A stretch of DNA of 64,000 bases, from contig NZ_AQQS01000006.1 of the NCBI RefSeq assembly GCF_002088275.1, forward strand, positions 62,001 through 126,000, written 5' to 3'. The notes beneath the pieces were generated by a model, which ran no database searches, was not told the origin of the DNA, and was given only the letters and a program-made list of their open reading frames with translations. Below, piece by piece: positions 36,401-44,490 of the stretch. The first letter of the stretch is position 1. Every line of letters starts with the position of its first letter. Origin of the DNA: Aurantimonas sp. 22II-16-19i (GTDB lineage: Bacteria > Pseudomonadota > Alphaproteobacteria > Rhizobiales > Rhizobiaceae). The translations under genes and the position numbers were made by a program.

Positions 36401-39325
36401 GTCGCTCGCGTCCGTGCTCTGCTTCCAGCGGTACGTCCCGTCTTCATGGCGATAGAAGTTCTCTTCCCACCGCCTTTTGCCGAGCAGCCTCCGCTTCGTG
36501 TCTGCGCCCTCGATCGGATTGGCACCCAGGCCGACCAGCGTCGAGAGAAGCGGCCTCAGCTTTCCATGCTCGCGGTCGGCGCCCTCGTTGAACTCGAAGA
36601 GGTGCTTGAGGGGAACTGCGACAGGAAAGTTCGCGCTGTCCCGTCTCTTTTCGAGATCGTTGATACGCTTGGCAATTCCCTCAAGGTCGCCCAAGCGCCT
36701 TTCGGCGAAGGCTCTACCGGCTTCTGCCTCGGCCGATTCGAGGGCAATCGCATCGTCCGCGGTGAAGGACTGTCCTTCTGCGATGCGTTCTGCTTCGATG
36801 GCGAGAAGCTCGCGACGGAGGTCTCGTTGGTGCGCCTCTTCCAGTTCCATCGCAAGACTGGCGGAATCCCGCCGACTGTCCGAGAACGCGACGAGCTTCC
36901 CGTCGCCACCCTGGATCTTCAGGGCTCCGACGAGTTCACTCGCCAGCAACTGAGAAAACTTGTTGAAACCAGTCCGGAAGCTACGGATCGGGGACAGCCT
37001 TCCCTCACGCCGAAGAGCGTTTTCCGAAAGTCGCCGAGTCGAGTAGTCCGCGCCGCATTTCGGGCAGCAGTAGGGGACGGCTGTGCCTGCCGAGTCGTCG
37101 AACCGCTTATGCGTATCCCTGCCGCTGGAGCGGTGGGAGAGAAGGTAGCCGGGAATCTGACCAGCGACTTCGGCGACCGAGACCACACCGGTCCTCTGAT
37201 CCAGCGAAGCTTTCGACCAGTGGTACTTCGGATCGTCCGGCAACGGCGCGACGAGGCTTGGCCAGAACACCGCGTACTCGGAGAAGCTGGAGTCCTCGAA
37301 GCGGCCCGTCGACGCGGTCTCCGGAAGACTTTCCAATGCCTGGGGAGTCGGGAGAAGCGACACCTTGTTGGTTTTTGCCCCGTCGCCGCCGCGACGTCCT
37401 CCGACGAGGAGCGTTCCGCAGGCTTCGCAGTAGAGCATCTCGAAGCGGCGGAGCCGCTCGCTCCCCTCTCCGGTATCGAAGCCTACCCCGCGCTCGACGT
37501 CCGGGCTTGCCCACTTGAAGCCTGTATCGTCGCTGGTGGTGAGCGAGCCGAACAGTCCCTCGAGGCTGCGGAAGAAGAAGTGCCCACGGAAGCTGGGAAG
37601 CTCGGCGAACAGACGCTTGGAGGGCCTGAGCGTCTCCGGCAGGATCGGGTCAGGCATGTCCGGGATCGCGCGAAGCAGCATCAAGCCGCGAACGACCCGA
37701 GAACCGTCCGAGTTGCAGATTTTCTCCGCAATCTCGGATACGGGAGCGGGCCGGTCCGCCAGGATCGATCCGAGAAGCCGGCCGGCTGCCGTGACGGCCG
37801 CCTCGAGAGATGCCCGGCCCGTCAATCCGGACAGCCGATTGGCGGCTGCCGTGACTGCGGCGCCACACCGTGCGAAGTCGATGATCTCCCGATCGAATTC
37901 TTCGGAAAGCTCCACCAGCGTGGGGGCGTCGACATTGGCCTCGCCGGGGCTGGAAGGCTTGATCGCCTCGCCCTTCACGATCGATTCTTTCCAGATCTCC
38001 TTGGTACGCGTCTCCTTCTCAGCACGTCCATGTGTGCCGGCCGAGCCGAACATGTCCGTCAGATAGTTCAGGCTGCGCTCGGCGACGTCTTCTTCGTCGA
38101 CCGGCAGCGACGCGGACGACGCGAGAATGCGCAGCTTGTGCCTATGCTCCGGCTCGTCGAGGCCGAGCCTCTGTAGGAGAAGTCTGACGAGAGCCGAGAC
38201 CTCCGCTCCCCCCGAGCCTCTGACGAGATGAAGCTCGTCCATGACCAGGAAAAAGCGAGCGTCGACGCTTCCGTGCAGCCATTCGCGGGTCTTGTCGAGA
38301 ATGCTGCGGTCGATTTCGCGGGTAAGCAGGGCGCTCATCATCGCCTGGTTGGTCACCAGGATGTCCGGCGGATACGCGTACATGTCCCACCGGCTGTACA
38401 TCTCCGCCCCGTCGAGAGACTGGAAGAGATACCGGTTCTCGTCGGCGGTCGGATCCGCCTTCAGGCGGTTCTCGTCGTCCTCTCGGACCCTGGTCTGCAG
38501 CGTGTCGGCCTCTTGAAGCTTCGCTCGAAGCTGACGGATCTTCCGCTCCTTCCGCTTCTTTTCGTAGTCTTCCACCGGCCGCGGGTGATCGAGAAACCCG
38601 GTAACCGGCGTCGCGCCGGTATATCGCCCAAAATAGATGCGGTTGCCCGCGAAGTGGCCTTCGTGGACGGAGCGTGCGGCAGGCGAATCCAGCGCTTTCC
38701 TCAGGCGCGTCAACTGATCCTCGACGAGCGCGTTCATCGGGTAGAGGACGAGAGCACGAACGGCAGCGGGACGGCGTTCGCCGCCGCGCTGGTAGGCGAA
38801 CTTGTTTCCGTCCTCCCACCAGCGTGTCCCCAGTTCGCGAGACGGCGCCCTCCACGAGACCGCTTCCGACGCGATCTGTGCCAGGACTGGCAACATCATC
38901 GACTCGGTCTTTCCCGAGCCGGTGCCGGACGTCACGATGCCAGGATGGCCGTCGACCCGCCCCCTCGCCAGCATCTGCAACTGGTGCGCATACGGGGCGT
39001 AGGCGCCGACCCGGCGGCCGTTAGCGTCGAGCTTACTTTCGAAGAGTCCGGAAAGCACGAGATCAACGAAGGCGCGCCGCTGTGCGAGAGGCATGTCGCC
39101 GAGATATCGATCGCCGGCCGCTCCGACCAGTTCTTCGATCGAAGTGTCTGCCGACCTGTATCGGGGGACCATCTCCAGGATCGGATCCAATGAGAGCGTG
39201 CCCGGCTTCTCCAGAATCGCTCGGCGGATTCGGGCCACGTCGGGATCGTCGATCCGGAAGGCGGTCTCGATGTAGGAGATGAGAAACTGTTTCGAGCGCT
39301 CGAAGCCGCCGATCGGGTCGTACAT
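33467..39325 (-). CDS. druE: Druantia DruE-like giant helicase with DUF1998
   Basis: 1952-residue superfamily 2 helicase. Motif I SGTGSGKTE lies at residues 133-141, motif II is VMDELHL, and motif VI is seen as QRVGRAGRRG. Several paired-cysteine clusters (YCCPKCG, CERCSRV..CTRCAEPL, YCSACG..CAVCGSS) suggest zinc ribbons. The C-terminal DUF1998 region has the cysteine set CDTSCYLCLQRYDN. Size, DUF1998 and placement after a C5-methylase and two large unknown proteins match DruE of Druantia type II. It follows druG by seven bases. Confidence 0.8.
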   Translation of the reverse strand: MYDPIGGFERSKQFLISYIETAFRIDDPDVARIRRAILEKPGTLSLDPILEMVPRYRSADTSIEELVGAAGDRYLGDMPLAQRRAFVDLVLSGLFESKLDANGRRVGAYAPYAHQLQMLARGRVDGHPGIVTSGTGSGKTESMMLPVLAQIASEAVSWRAPSRELGTRWWEDGNKFAYQRGGERRPAAVRALVLYPMNALVEDQLTRLRKALDSPAARSVHEGHFAGNRIYFGRYTGATPVTGFLDHPRPVEDYEKKRKERKIRQLRAKLQEADTLQTRVREDDENRLKADPTADENRYLFQSLDGAEMYSRWDMYAYPPDILVTNQAMMSALLTREIDRSILDKTREWLHGSVDARFFLVMDELHLVRGSGGAEVSALVRLLLQRLGLDEPEHRHKLRILASSASLPVDEEDVAERSLNYLTDMFGSAGTHGRAEKETRTKEIWKESIVKGEAIKPSSPGEANVDAPTLVELSEEFDREIIDFARCGAAVTAAANRLSGLTGRASLEAAVTAAGRLLGSILADRPAPVSEIAEKICNSDGSRVVRGLMLLRAIPDMPDPILPETLRPSKRLFAELPSFRGHFFFRSLEGLFGSLTTSDDTGFKWASPDVERGVGFDTGEGSERLRRFEMLYCEACGTLLVGGRRGGDGAKTNKVSLLPTPQALESLPETASTGRFEDSSFSEYAVFWPSLVAPLPDDPKYHWSKASLDQRTGVVSVAEVAGQIPGYLLSHRSSGRDTHKRFDDSAGTAVPYCCPKCGADYSTRRLSENALRREGRLSPIRSFRTGFNKFSQLLASELVGALKIQGGDGKLVAFSDSRRDSASLAMELEEAHQRDLRRELLAIEAERIAEGQSFTADDAIALESAEAEAGRAFAERRLGDLEGIAKRINDLEKRRDSANFPVAVPLKHLFEFNEGADREHGKLRPLLSTLVGLGANPIEGADTKRRLLGKRRWEENFYRHEDGTYRWKQSTDASDAKKLDDARSQLELQQSPEATDLLFSKTYFAIEETGLGWPSFYGTQAYTDELDRKDALLRMFGDAYRIVPNRFMKVEDAKPWDSWHDVSRSRRFRELARSIFGTDAAAALVVEEFLREIDTAGHRNGKIDVRKLFLRPTRPGDPFWRCERCSRVHLHKGFGRCTRCAEPLPQKASGVVDELRDGNFLGARVVRAMKGGGEPFRLRCQELTGQTGDPSERLQQFKGIFVTRQGESAGAFDLRRSAHEIDLLSVTTTMEVGVDIGALQAVYQANMPPQRFNYQQRVGRAGRRGQAFSSVYTVCRSRSHDLHYFRNPVAITGDAPPPPFLTNGLTDIPARLLRKFWMIAAFDVLREEAGDEWAGDDLVPGDFHGEFVRCSKYFASDEEWPRRLSDALDTTEGHRRKLASLLASSCSVDEGDLLGLVSRDALLGAIAGMEEEFGLQATGLASAMAENGLFPLYGMPTRSRNLYLEMDKQGNGEFDGWDTIDRDQDMAIFDFAPGSVVVRDKERHLAVGFTGELPDLSSHKEVDVAPYGNWYKDKYVLGYCSACGNWQRDLLECAVCGSSIDEANRRACISPAGYRTDFSPRQDDVRVGGRRSLKLSSIGTLQEPDTTGNLDVYFQEVTEIHTVNPGPEVPEGEPYGFSVREVVDTQPVRGFPKRRIFGREVDTVLLDQAVQGDLVDDRRFTLSGDPLVHGWLASSKRTNALQISPRYLNPALRIREIDSSPFGERLPELTSIRAAAITATQMVVQRAALDLDVAPEEFEILSPRSASGPDGGMRPFLQIADSLANGSGFCRHLQTGDNAVPHLIRSMLDERDVWPRKALEAKSSTHDHRKSCDTSCYLCLQRYDNRNYHGLLDWRLGISYLRAFSDAGFMCGLDGRFSENFELEDWPRMAAAMADEVESYVPGRRRRAIGKLDLPGFTVDRDGNRWAVVVHPLWSLETLRERLDIPEDVALIDTFELARRPLAAIDVVRNGT

Positions 39326-39332
39326 TCGGTCT

Positions 39333-41465
39333 TCAGCCTTTCAGTATGTCGATCGCCTTCGCGATCAGTTCGTCGTCCGACCGTTCCGTCCGCCGCTTCC
39401 AATGGAGTGCGGCTTCGAATCCGAGTCTGATGTCGTCGGGATCCAGATCGAGGTACGCGGCCGCAGTCGTCAGGAGCGAATGGCCGTCATGAGCGATCGA
39501 CGTGTCGAAAGTCGCGCCGCACGCCGCTCTACAAGCACGCTGCGCTGCCTGCATCAGCCCTTCCGGGATGGGACCAGTTCCGGCTTTCGCGCGCGTCCAC
39601 TGCATCGACTTGTATGCCTGGGCGTCGGGCAGCGCCGATGTGGGAGCATCTCCGGATGGCCGGCTTGCCGCAATCGGCACCAGATGGTCCCAGAGCGCCT
39701 CGGGGATCCCAACCCTTCCTCCGTCGTCGGCCAGTGTGGAAATCACCACAAGGTTTCGCGGAAGGGGATAGCCGTCCTTGCGATCGGCGAGCGCCTGCAG
39801 CCAGAATTGACACGGCGCGTAGTTGATGTTGCGCAGCAGGACCGGAACGAGAATGTCGGAATTTTCCGTCGCCTCCTCGATCGCATCGCTGAAGGGGGTG
39901 AAGAAATCACCTTTCCGGCCCACCAGGTCGGCGAATGAAACCATCGTCGGATCGCAGTGCACGACGTAGTGTTCTCCACCGCCGACGGCGTTGCAGATCG
40001 CTTCTGCGGCGGCGTCCCGGTGAGGTCCGGCCAGCGTCGGGACACGCCAGGTCATCGACGCGACGAACGTGATCATCAGGTCGGCAAACTGCATATGAGC
40101 GTCGTAGGCCCACATTCTCAGACTTCCGGCCCGGTCCTGAGGGCTCGAGGCCTTCGGCCGAGATCCGCGCTCCGTTCTCTCTGTTTCGGCTTTCGCCGAG
40201 GCGAGCGCTGACGCGACTCGCGCTAGCGAGTCGGGAGTGTCCAAAAGGCGGTCGACTATGAGATCGATGTCGGGAGACGTTTCCCGCCGCGATCCGCCCG
40301 ATTCGAGCGAGGACACGCGGGCCGCGAGATCCATCGCGCTCTCGCCGAGGAATGCGATGACGGCTTCCTCGATGCTCGACTTCATCTCTGCCATGGCCGA
40401 TGTCGTGGCGTCGGCATAGGCTCGGCTTCGTTCTGCTGCGAGGGACAGTTCGCGTTTCGCTTCCTCCAGAGCCCGCCGGGCGTCGGCAAGTTCTGTCTCC
40501 GCTTCGCGCCGGGGGCCGGTGAACTCCTCCTCGATCTTCTCGATCGATTCCTGCCGGGCCCTCTCCGCGGACGACCTGAGGTCTTCGGAGAAGGCGGGGT
40601 CTTCACGTAGAAGCTTGGGTAGCGCTTCGATGATCGGGGTGCGGTCCACGATGTCTGCCAAGGTCGCTCTCGCGACCTCCAACTCTTCGGCGGCGAGGCC
40701 CTCCGAGGAAAGCGCGTCGACCAGGTGCGCGGCTCGCGCCAGTATCTCTCGATCCCCCGCGTCGAATCGTCCGGAGGAAGCCGCTTTATCCAGAAGATCG
40801 CGAAGCGCCTGATCCTTTTCCGCTCCGGTCCTGATGTCGACGGGGCGGCTCTGGATGCTCGGATCGTCCATGAAGATCCGCAGACTTCTGCCGGACAAGG
40901 CAATGTCGTGGTGTCGTCCAGAGAGAGCGAACGCGGGGAATAGGCCCACCTGCCGCTCCGGCGCGAAATATCTGCCCGACCGATGGGTCAGCGAGTCACG
41001 TCTCACGAATAGATCAGGGCCGATCCCGACGAAATCTGCCTCGATCGCGGAAGGGGCCAAGATTCCGTCGAGCCGCAGCGCCGAGGCCGGGCTTTGCGCG
41101 GAGCGATCTGGGAGGAGCGCGACGACGAGCCTCGAGGCGGTTCGGACGGTCCGGGCCTGACCGCCGTCGGGAAGTGCGAAAGACTTCGTCGGCAGCGAAA
41201 CCGACGAATGGAAATGCTGCGTTCCTGCTGGCCGCGCGAGCAGAACCGAAGCGTCGGGGGCCGTATGTTCGACCGACGGCTTTTTCTCCGCGTCGAGTTC
41301 GATGTCCCAGAAGGTTCCGAGGCTTTCGCTCTGCAGGACCGCGGATCGAACCGTAAAGGGTGTCGAGGGAACGGGGCCGTGGTCGTTGCCGGAAGAGTCC
41401 GACGCGCGGATCGGCTCGACGATCACGGCGTCGAAGCTTGCGCGTTCCCGGAGCCTGCAGATCAT
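39333..41465 (-). CDS. druG: Druantia DruG-like protein
   Basis: 710-residue protein of no recognised enzymatic family. A central heptad-rich region (for example EAETELADARRALEEAKREL) predicts a coiled coil. The C-terminal third, with DILVPVLLRNINYAPCQFWL and NLVVISTL, resembles an AAA-type fold lacking a P-loop, though this is uncertain. The start at 41465 is chosen because its ATGA overlaps the druF stop; a longer frame reaches 41702 inside druF. The name rests on gene order in type II Druantia (druM-druF-druG-druE). Confidence 0.6.
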   Translation of the reverse strand: MICRLRERASFDAVIVEPIRASDSSGNDHGPVPSTPFTVRSAVLQSESLGTFWDIELDAEKKPSVEHTAPDASVLLARPAGTQHFHSSVSLPTKSFALPDGGQARTVRTASRLVVALLPDRSAQSPASALRLDGILAPSAIEADFVGIGPDLFVRRDSLTHRSGRYFAPERQVGLFPAFALSGRHHDIALSGRSLRIFMDDPSIQSRPVDIRTGAEKDQALRDLLDKAASSGRFDAGDREILARAAHLVDALSSEGLAAEELEVARATLADIVDRTPIIEALPKLLREDPAFSEDLRSSAERARQESIEKIEEEFTGPRREAETELADARRALEEAKRELSLAAERSRAYADATTSAMAEMKSSIEEAVIAFLGESAMDLAARVSSLESGGSRRETSPDIDLIVDRLLDTPDSLARVASALASAKAETERTERGSRPKASSPQDRAGSLRMWAYDAHMQFADLMITFVASMTWRVPTLAGPHRDAAAEAICNAVGGGEHYVVHCDPTMVSFADLVGRKGDFFTPFSDAIEEATENSDILVPVLLRNINYAPCQFWLQALADRKDGYPLPRNLVVISTLADDGGRVGIPEALWDHLVPIAASRPSGDAPTSALPDAQAYKSMQWTRAKAGTGPIPEGLMQAAQRACRAACGATFDTSIAHDGHSLLTTAAAYLDLDPDDIRLGFEAALHWKRRTERSDDELIAKAIDILKG

Positions 41466-44023
41466 CTTGTTTCGCGGGGTTCTCGTGAGCATGTCCGCAA
41501 GCCTGAGAGATCGTGGATCGCCCTCAATTTCCCGTCGTGCCAGATCGGACGACGATCTCTTGCGAGGCGGACCCGTGTCCGTTCCATCCATGGAAGAATG
41601 CCTGATTCGGATGCCTGCGGATTCGATTTCACACGCAGTGCGGGGTAAATTTTCGAGAGTATGAGCGCGGAGTCCGGAGAGGCCGGATAGACGCAGGCCC
41701 ATCCGCCGTCACTCGGCTCCAGTGCGCAATTGCGGAGATGGACGGTGGCCAGCCACCGCGCCCATGCCGACGGAAGCCGGTGGCGCTGGTGCATCGTCCG
41801 GATATTGTCTCCGGACGCCTCGAAGGCAGTAATCTCTCGCAAGTCCAGATATCGAAGGAGAGCGAGGTTCGCGGAGCCAAACGTTTCCCGCTGACCCGCA
41901 TCGTGCTCGACCACGTATCGTGCGTTGGTGTCTCTGGCAGGGCGGTCCATCCGCACGAACCTTGGCCACGGCTCGGCTGCGTAGTTTCCGCCGAATCGGA
42001 CTTCCGCAGAATCCCAGGTGCCGGTCCGCTCGAAGTCGTCACCGACGCCGATGTCCGACCACTCGTTCGACTTCTTCAGGACCGTCGCAACGCGAAGTTC
42101 TTCGAGATCGCTGGACTTGAGAAACTCCTGAAGGGCATCTTTCTCGCTCGATCCCACCCAGAGCTTTGGGAGACTCCACGCCGTGAGTCCAAGATTTCGC
42201 TCGAAGGTCAAATCGAAAGATCCGGCCCTCCGACGGATCGCCTCCTCCAGTAAGACCGGCATCGGCCCCTCGATGGAGACACCTTCGAGATCGGCCTTCT
42301 TGCGAGGACGATAGCTGGGGCGTCTTTGCACCAGCGTTCGCGCAGGCACCTGGGACACGTACGGGAGGTCGAACCATCCGCTGTCGACGAAAAGGCGGAC
42401 GAGTGCCCATACGTCGGGCGCGCCTTCGGTAGAGGCGACGCGCGAAGCCATGTCTACGGCCGCCTGAAGTGTCATGGTTCGGGCGCTGCGGGCGTACAAG
42501 GCTTCCTGTAGCGCGATCAAACGAGGGTCAGGTTCGATTCCTGATCCGGAAGTTCCGGTCGTCAGGAGATCTGGATCTTTCGGCTGCGTGTCGTGGAAAA
42601 TGCCGTCTTCTGGTAGATGGCGCGACCGATCGAAGTAGCGGATGTCCTCGTCGGCATGGGGATACGCGTCTCCCCGAAGGGTGACGGTCGTTGCCTGACT
42701 TCCTGCCTGGGCGCCTACCGGCCCGTTCCATACCCCTGGAGGAAAGCTCGCGATCCGGTCGCCGATCGACGTGCTCTCATACGACTGCCCCTCGATCAGG
42801 AGGACGGGCTGTCGGCCTCCTGGAAAGACGACGCGCGGCGTCATCGGCCACCGCCCCAGATAAGTTCCCCGAGCGCCGACGCGAACCTTGTCTACAAAGC
42901 GAAGGGATGGGTTCTGGGGGGTGTTGCTCCCGATTTCCTTCCGCTGGCCGACATTGCACAGCCGCCAAGACAGATAGCGGACTTCGCCACGCATCTGAAT
43001 TTTGCTCCGCACGAGCGGCGTCAATCTCCCAAGCGCCGCTTCCGAGATCAGGCATTCGCCCGTGCGGTCTCCTTCGCTCACAATCCATGACGCCAAGCCG
43101 GATCGTTGGAGCGTCAGCATGCCGACACCCGCGGCCTTGGCGATTTCACCACTGAGCTTGCGACATGCCTGACGAAGTTCTCGATCGGACTGCAGCGTTC
43201 GCGATCTTCCGTCAGCGAGGATTTTCTGGACTTCGATCTCCCCGAATTCGTCGCAGGACAACACGATGCTCGTGCCGAATTCCTTCTCCGCCAGCACGCG
43301 CGTCCAAGCGCTCATGAAGGGAAGTTCCCTCGCAGCCTCCTCATCGACGTTCGCCGCGGTACGCCAGGATTCGAAGGCGCGGCGGAACGCCGGCGATGTG
43401 CGGTCGAAGTAGCTGTCGCCGGCAATTCGGCGGCTGATCGACCGGAGGTCGGTTCGTGAATAACCATCGTCTCGAACTCGGCGAAGGAGATCGAGGTCCT
43501 TTTTCGTCGGAAAGGCGAGCCGTTTAGTGATTCCGACGTGCGTCTCGTTGCCGTGATCTGGGAGTTCGAGAAGGATGTCCCGATGCTTCTTGAGCCACCG
43601 GGCCAATGCGATCCACATGTTGTGGAGGCCGACAAGATCTTGAGGCGACTGTCGTCCAAGGGCGGCGGTCGCCATCTTTCTGATGTCTCCCTCGTCCTTG
43701 TCCTTCGAGACGGTGATCTGCAGCCAGAGAAAGAAAATGAGTATCCGTACGAAGTTTGGTCGTGCCTCGCTCTCCCCAAGAGAGCGATGGGCTGCCTTGC
43801 CAACCGCCCGGAACGAGGGGCTGACTTCGCCCTTCAGATAGTCGTCCAGGAGAGGCGGGAGCACGGAAAGGAACTGGCGGTGAGCGCCCTCCAGATCATG
43901 AGCCCCAGAGTATTCGATAATCTTCCCGTCGTCGATCTCGATCGCGTCGATTCGTCCGTCGACGGCGGCGTTGAGGAAGAAGGTCTCAAGACACCAATCC
44001 TCCCATTCGACGGCAGACGGCAT
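41462..44023 (-). CDS. druF: Druantia DruF-like protein
   Basis: 853-residue protein without recognisable catalytic motifs. It begins MPSAVEWEDWCLETFFLNAA and is mostly helical in its first 300 residues. The start at 44023 is preferred over one at 44038 because a GGGGGAAG site precedes it. Located between vsr and druG and overlapping druG by four bases. The assignment to DruF is from position and size in a type II Druantia operon, not from a motif. Confidence 0.6.
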   Translation of the reverse strand: MPSAVEWEDWCLETFFLNAAVDGRIDAIEIDDGKIIEYSGAHDLEGAHRQFLSVLPPLLDDYLKGEVSPSFRAVGKAAHRSLGESEARPNFVRILIFFLWLQITVSKDKDEGDIRKMATAALGRQSPQDLVGLHNMWIALARWLKKHRDILLELPDHGNETHVGITKRLAFPTKKDLDLLRRVRDDGYSRTDLRSISRRIAGDSYFDRTSPAFRRAFESWRTAANVDEEAARELPFMSAWTRVLAEKEFGTSIVLSCDEFGEIEVQKILADGRSRTLQSDRELRQACRKLSGEIAKAAGVGMLTLQRSGLASWIVSEGDRTGECLISEAALGRLTPLVRSKIQMRGEVRYLSWRLCNVGQRKEIGSNTPQNPSLRFVDKVRVGARGTYLGRWPMTPRVVFPGGRQPVLLIEGQSYESTSIGDRIASFPPGVWNGPVGAQAGSQATTVTLRGDAYPHADEDIRYFDRSRHLPEDGIFHDTQPKDPDLLTTGTSGSGIEPDPRLIALQEALYARSARTMTLQAAVDMASRVASTEGAPDVWALVRLFVDSGWFDLPYVSQVPARTLVQRRPSYRPRKKADLEGVSIEGPMPVLLEEAIRRRAGSFDLTFERNLGLTAWSLPKLWVGSSEKDALQEFLKSSDLEELRVATVLKKSNEWSDIGVGDDFERTGTWDSAEVRFGGNYAAEPWPRFVRMDRPARDTNARYVVEHDAGQRETFGSANLALLRYLDLREITAFEASGDNIRTMHQRHRLPSAWARWLATVHLRNCALEPSDGGWACVYPASPDSALILSKIYPALRVKSNPQASESGILPWMERTRVRLARDRRPIWHDGKLRAIHDLSGLRTCSREPRETR

Positions 44024-44049
44024 CTGCTTCCCCCCCATGCGCGTGCGAC

Positions 44050-44490
44050 CTATCCCCTATTAGGCGCGTTGCTCACTATGGTTGTAGTAAGTGATTCGCT
44101 CAAGTCCTTAAGCAGCCGGTCGAAATCCTTCGTCTGGCACTCCCAGATAACCACGACCGACCACCCGCCCTCGGTGAGTTCTATTTCGGCCCGTCGGTCA
44201 CGCTCGACGTTGCGCGCGAACTTCGCTTCCCAGAATTCGGTGCGCGTCTTCGGCGTCGAGGAAAGGCGGCAGCCCGGGTGTCGGTGCCAGAAGCAGCCGT
44301 GAACGAAGAGAGCGAGCTTTCTGCGCCGGTTCACGATGTCCGGGTTCCCCGGCAGTTCCTTGCCCTGCAGCCGATAGTGCACGCCGAGTCTGCGCAGAGC
44401 GCGCCTGACTGCCAGTTCGGGAGCCGTATCGCGCCGACGGACGCGCCTCATCAACTCGCTTCGGCGCGGATCGACGGGAGGTTCAGCCAA
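44050..44490 (-). CDS. vsr: Very short patch repair (Vsr) endonuclease
   Basis: 146-residue Vsr-family nuclease. The fold is seen in order: RRRDTAPELAVRRALRRLG, the catalytic Asp in GNPDIV, the zinc-ligand segment FVHGCFWHRHPGC, then FWEAKFARNVERDRR and VVVIWECQ. Vsr nicks next to T:G mismatches that arise when 5-methylcytosine deaminates, protecting the host from mutations caused by a cytosine methylase. It overlaps the end of the methylase gene by eight bases, so it is produced with it. Confidence 0.92.
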   Translation of the reverse strand: MAEPPVDPRRSELMRRVRRRDTAPELAVRRALRRLGVHYRLQGKELPGNPDIVNRRRKLALFVHGCFWHRHPGCRLSSTPKTRTEFWEAKFARNVERDRRAEIELTEGGWSVVVIWECQTKDFDRLLKDLSESLTTTIVSNAPNRG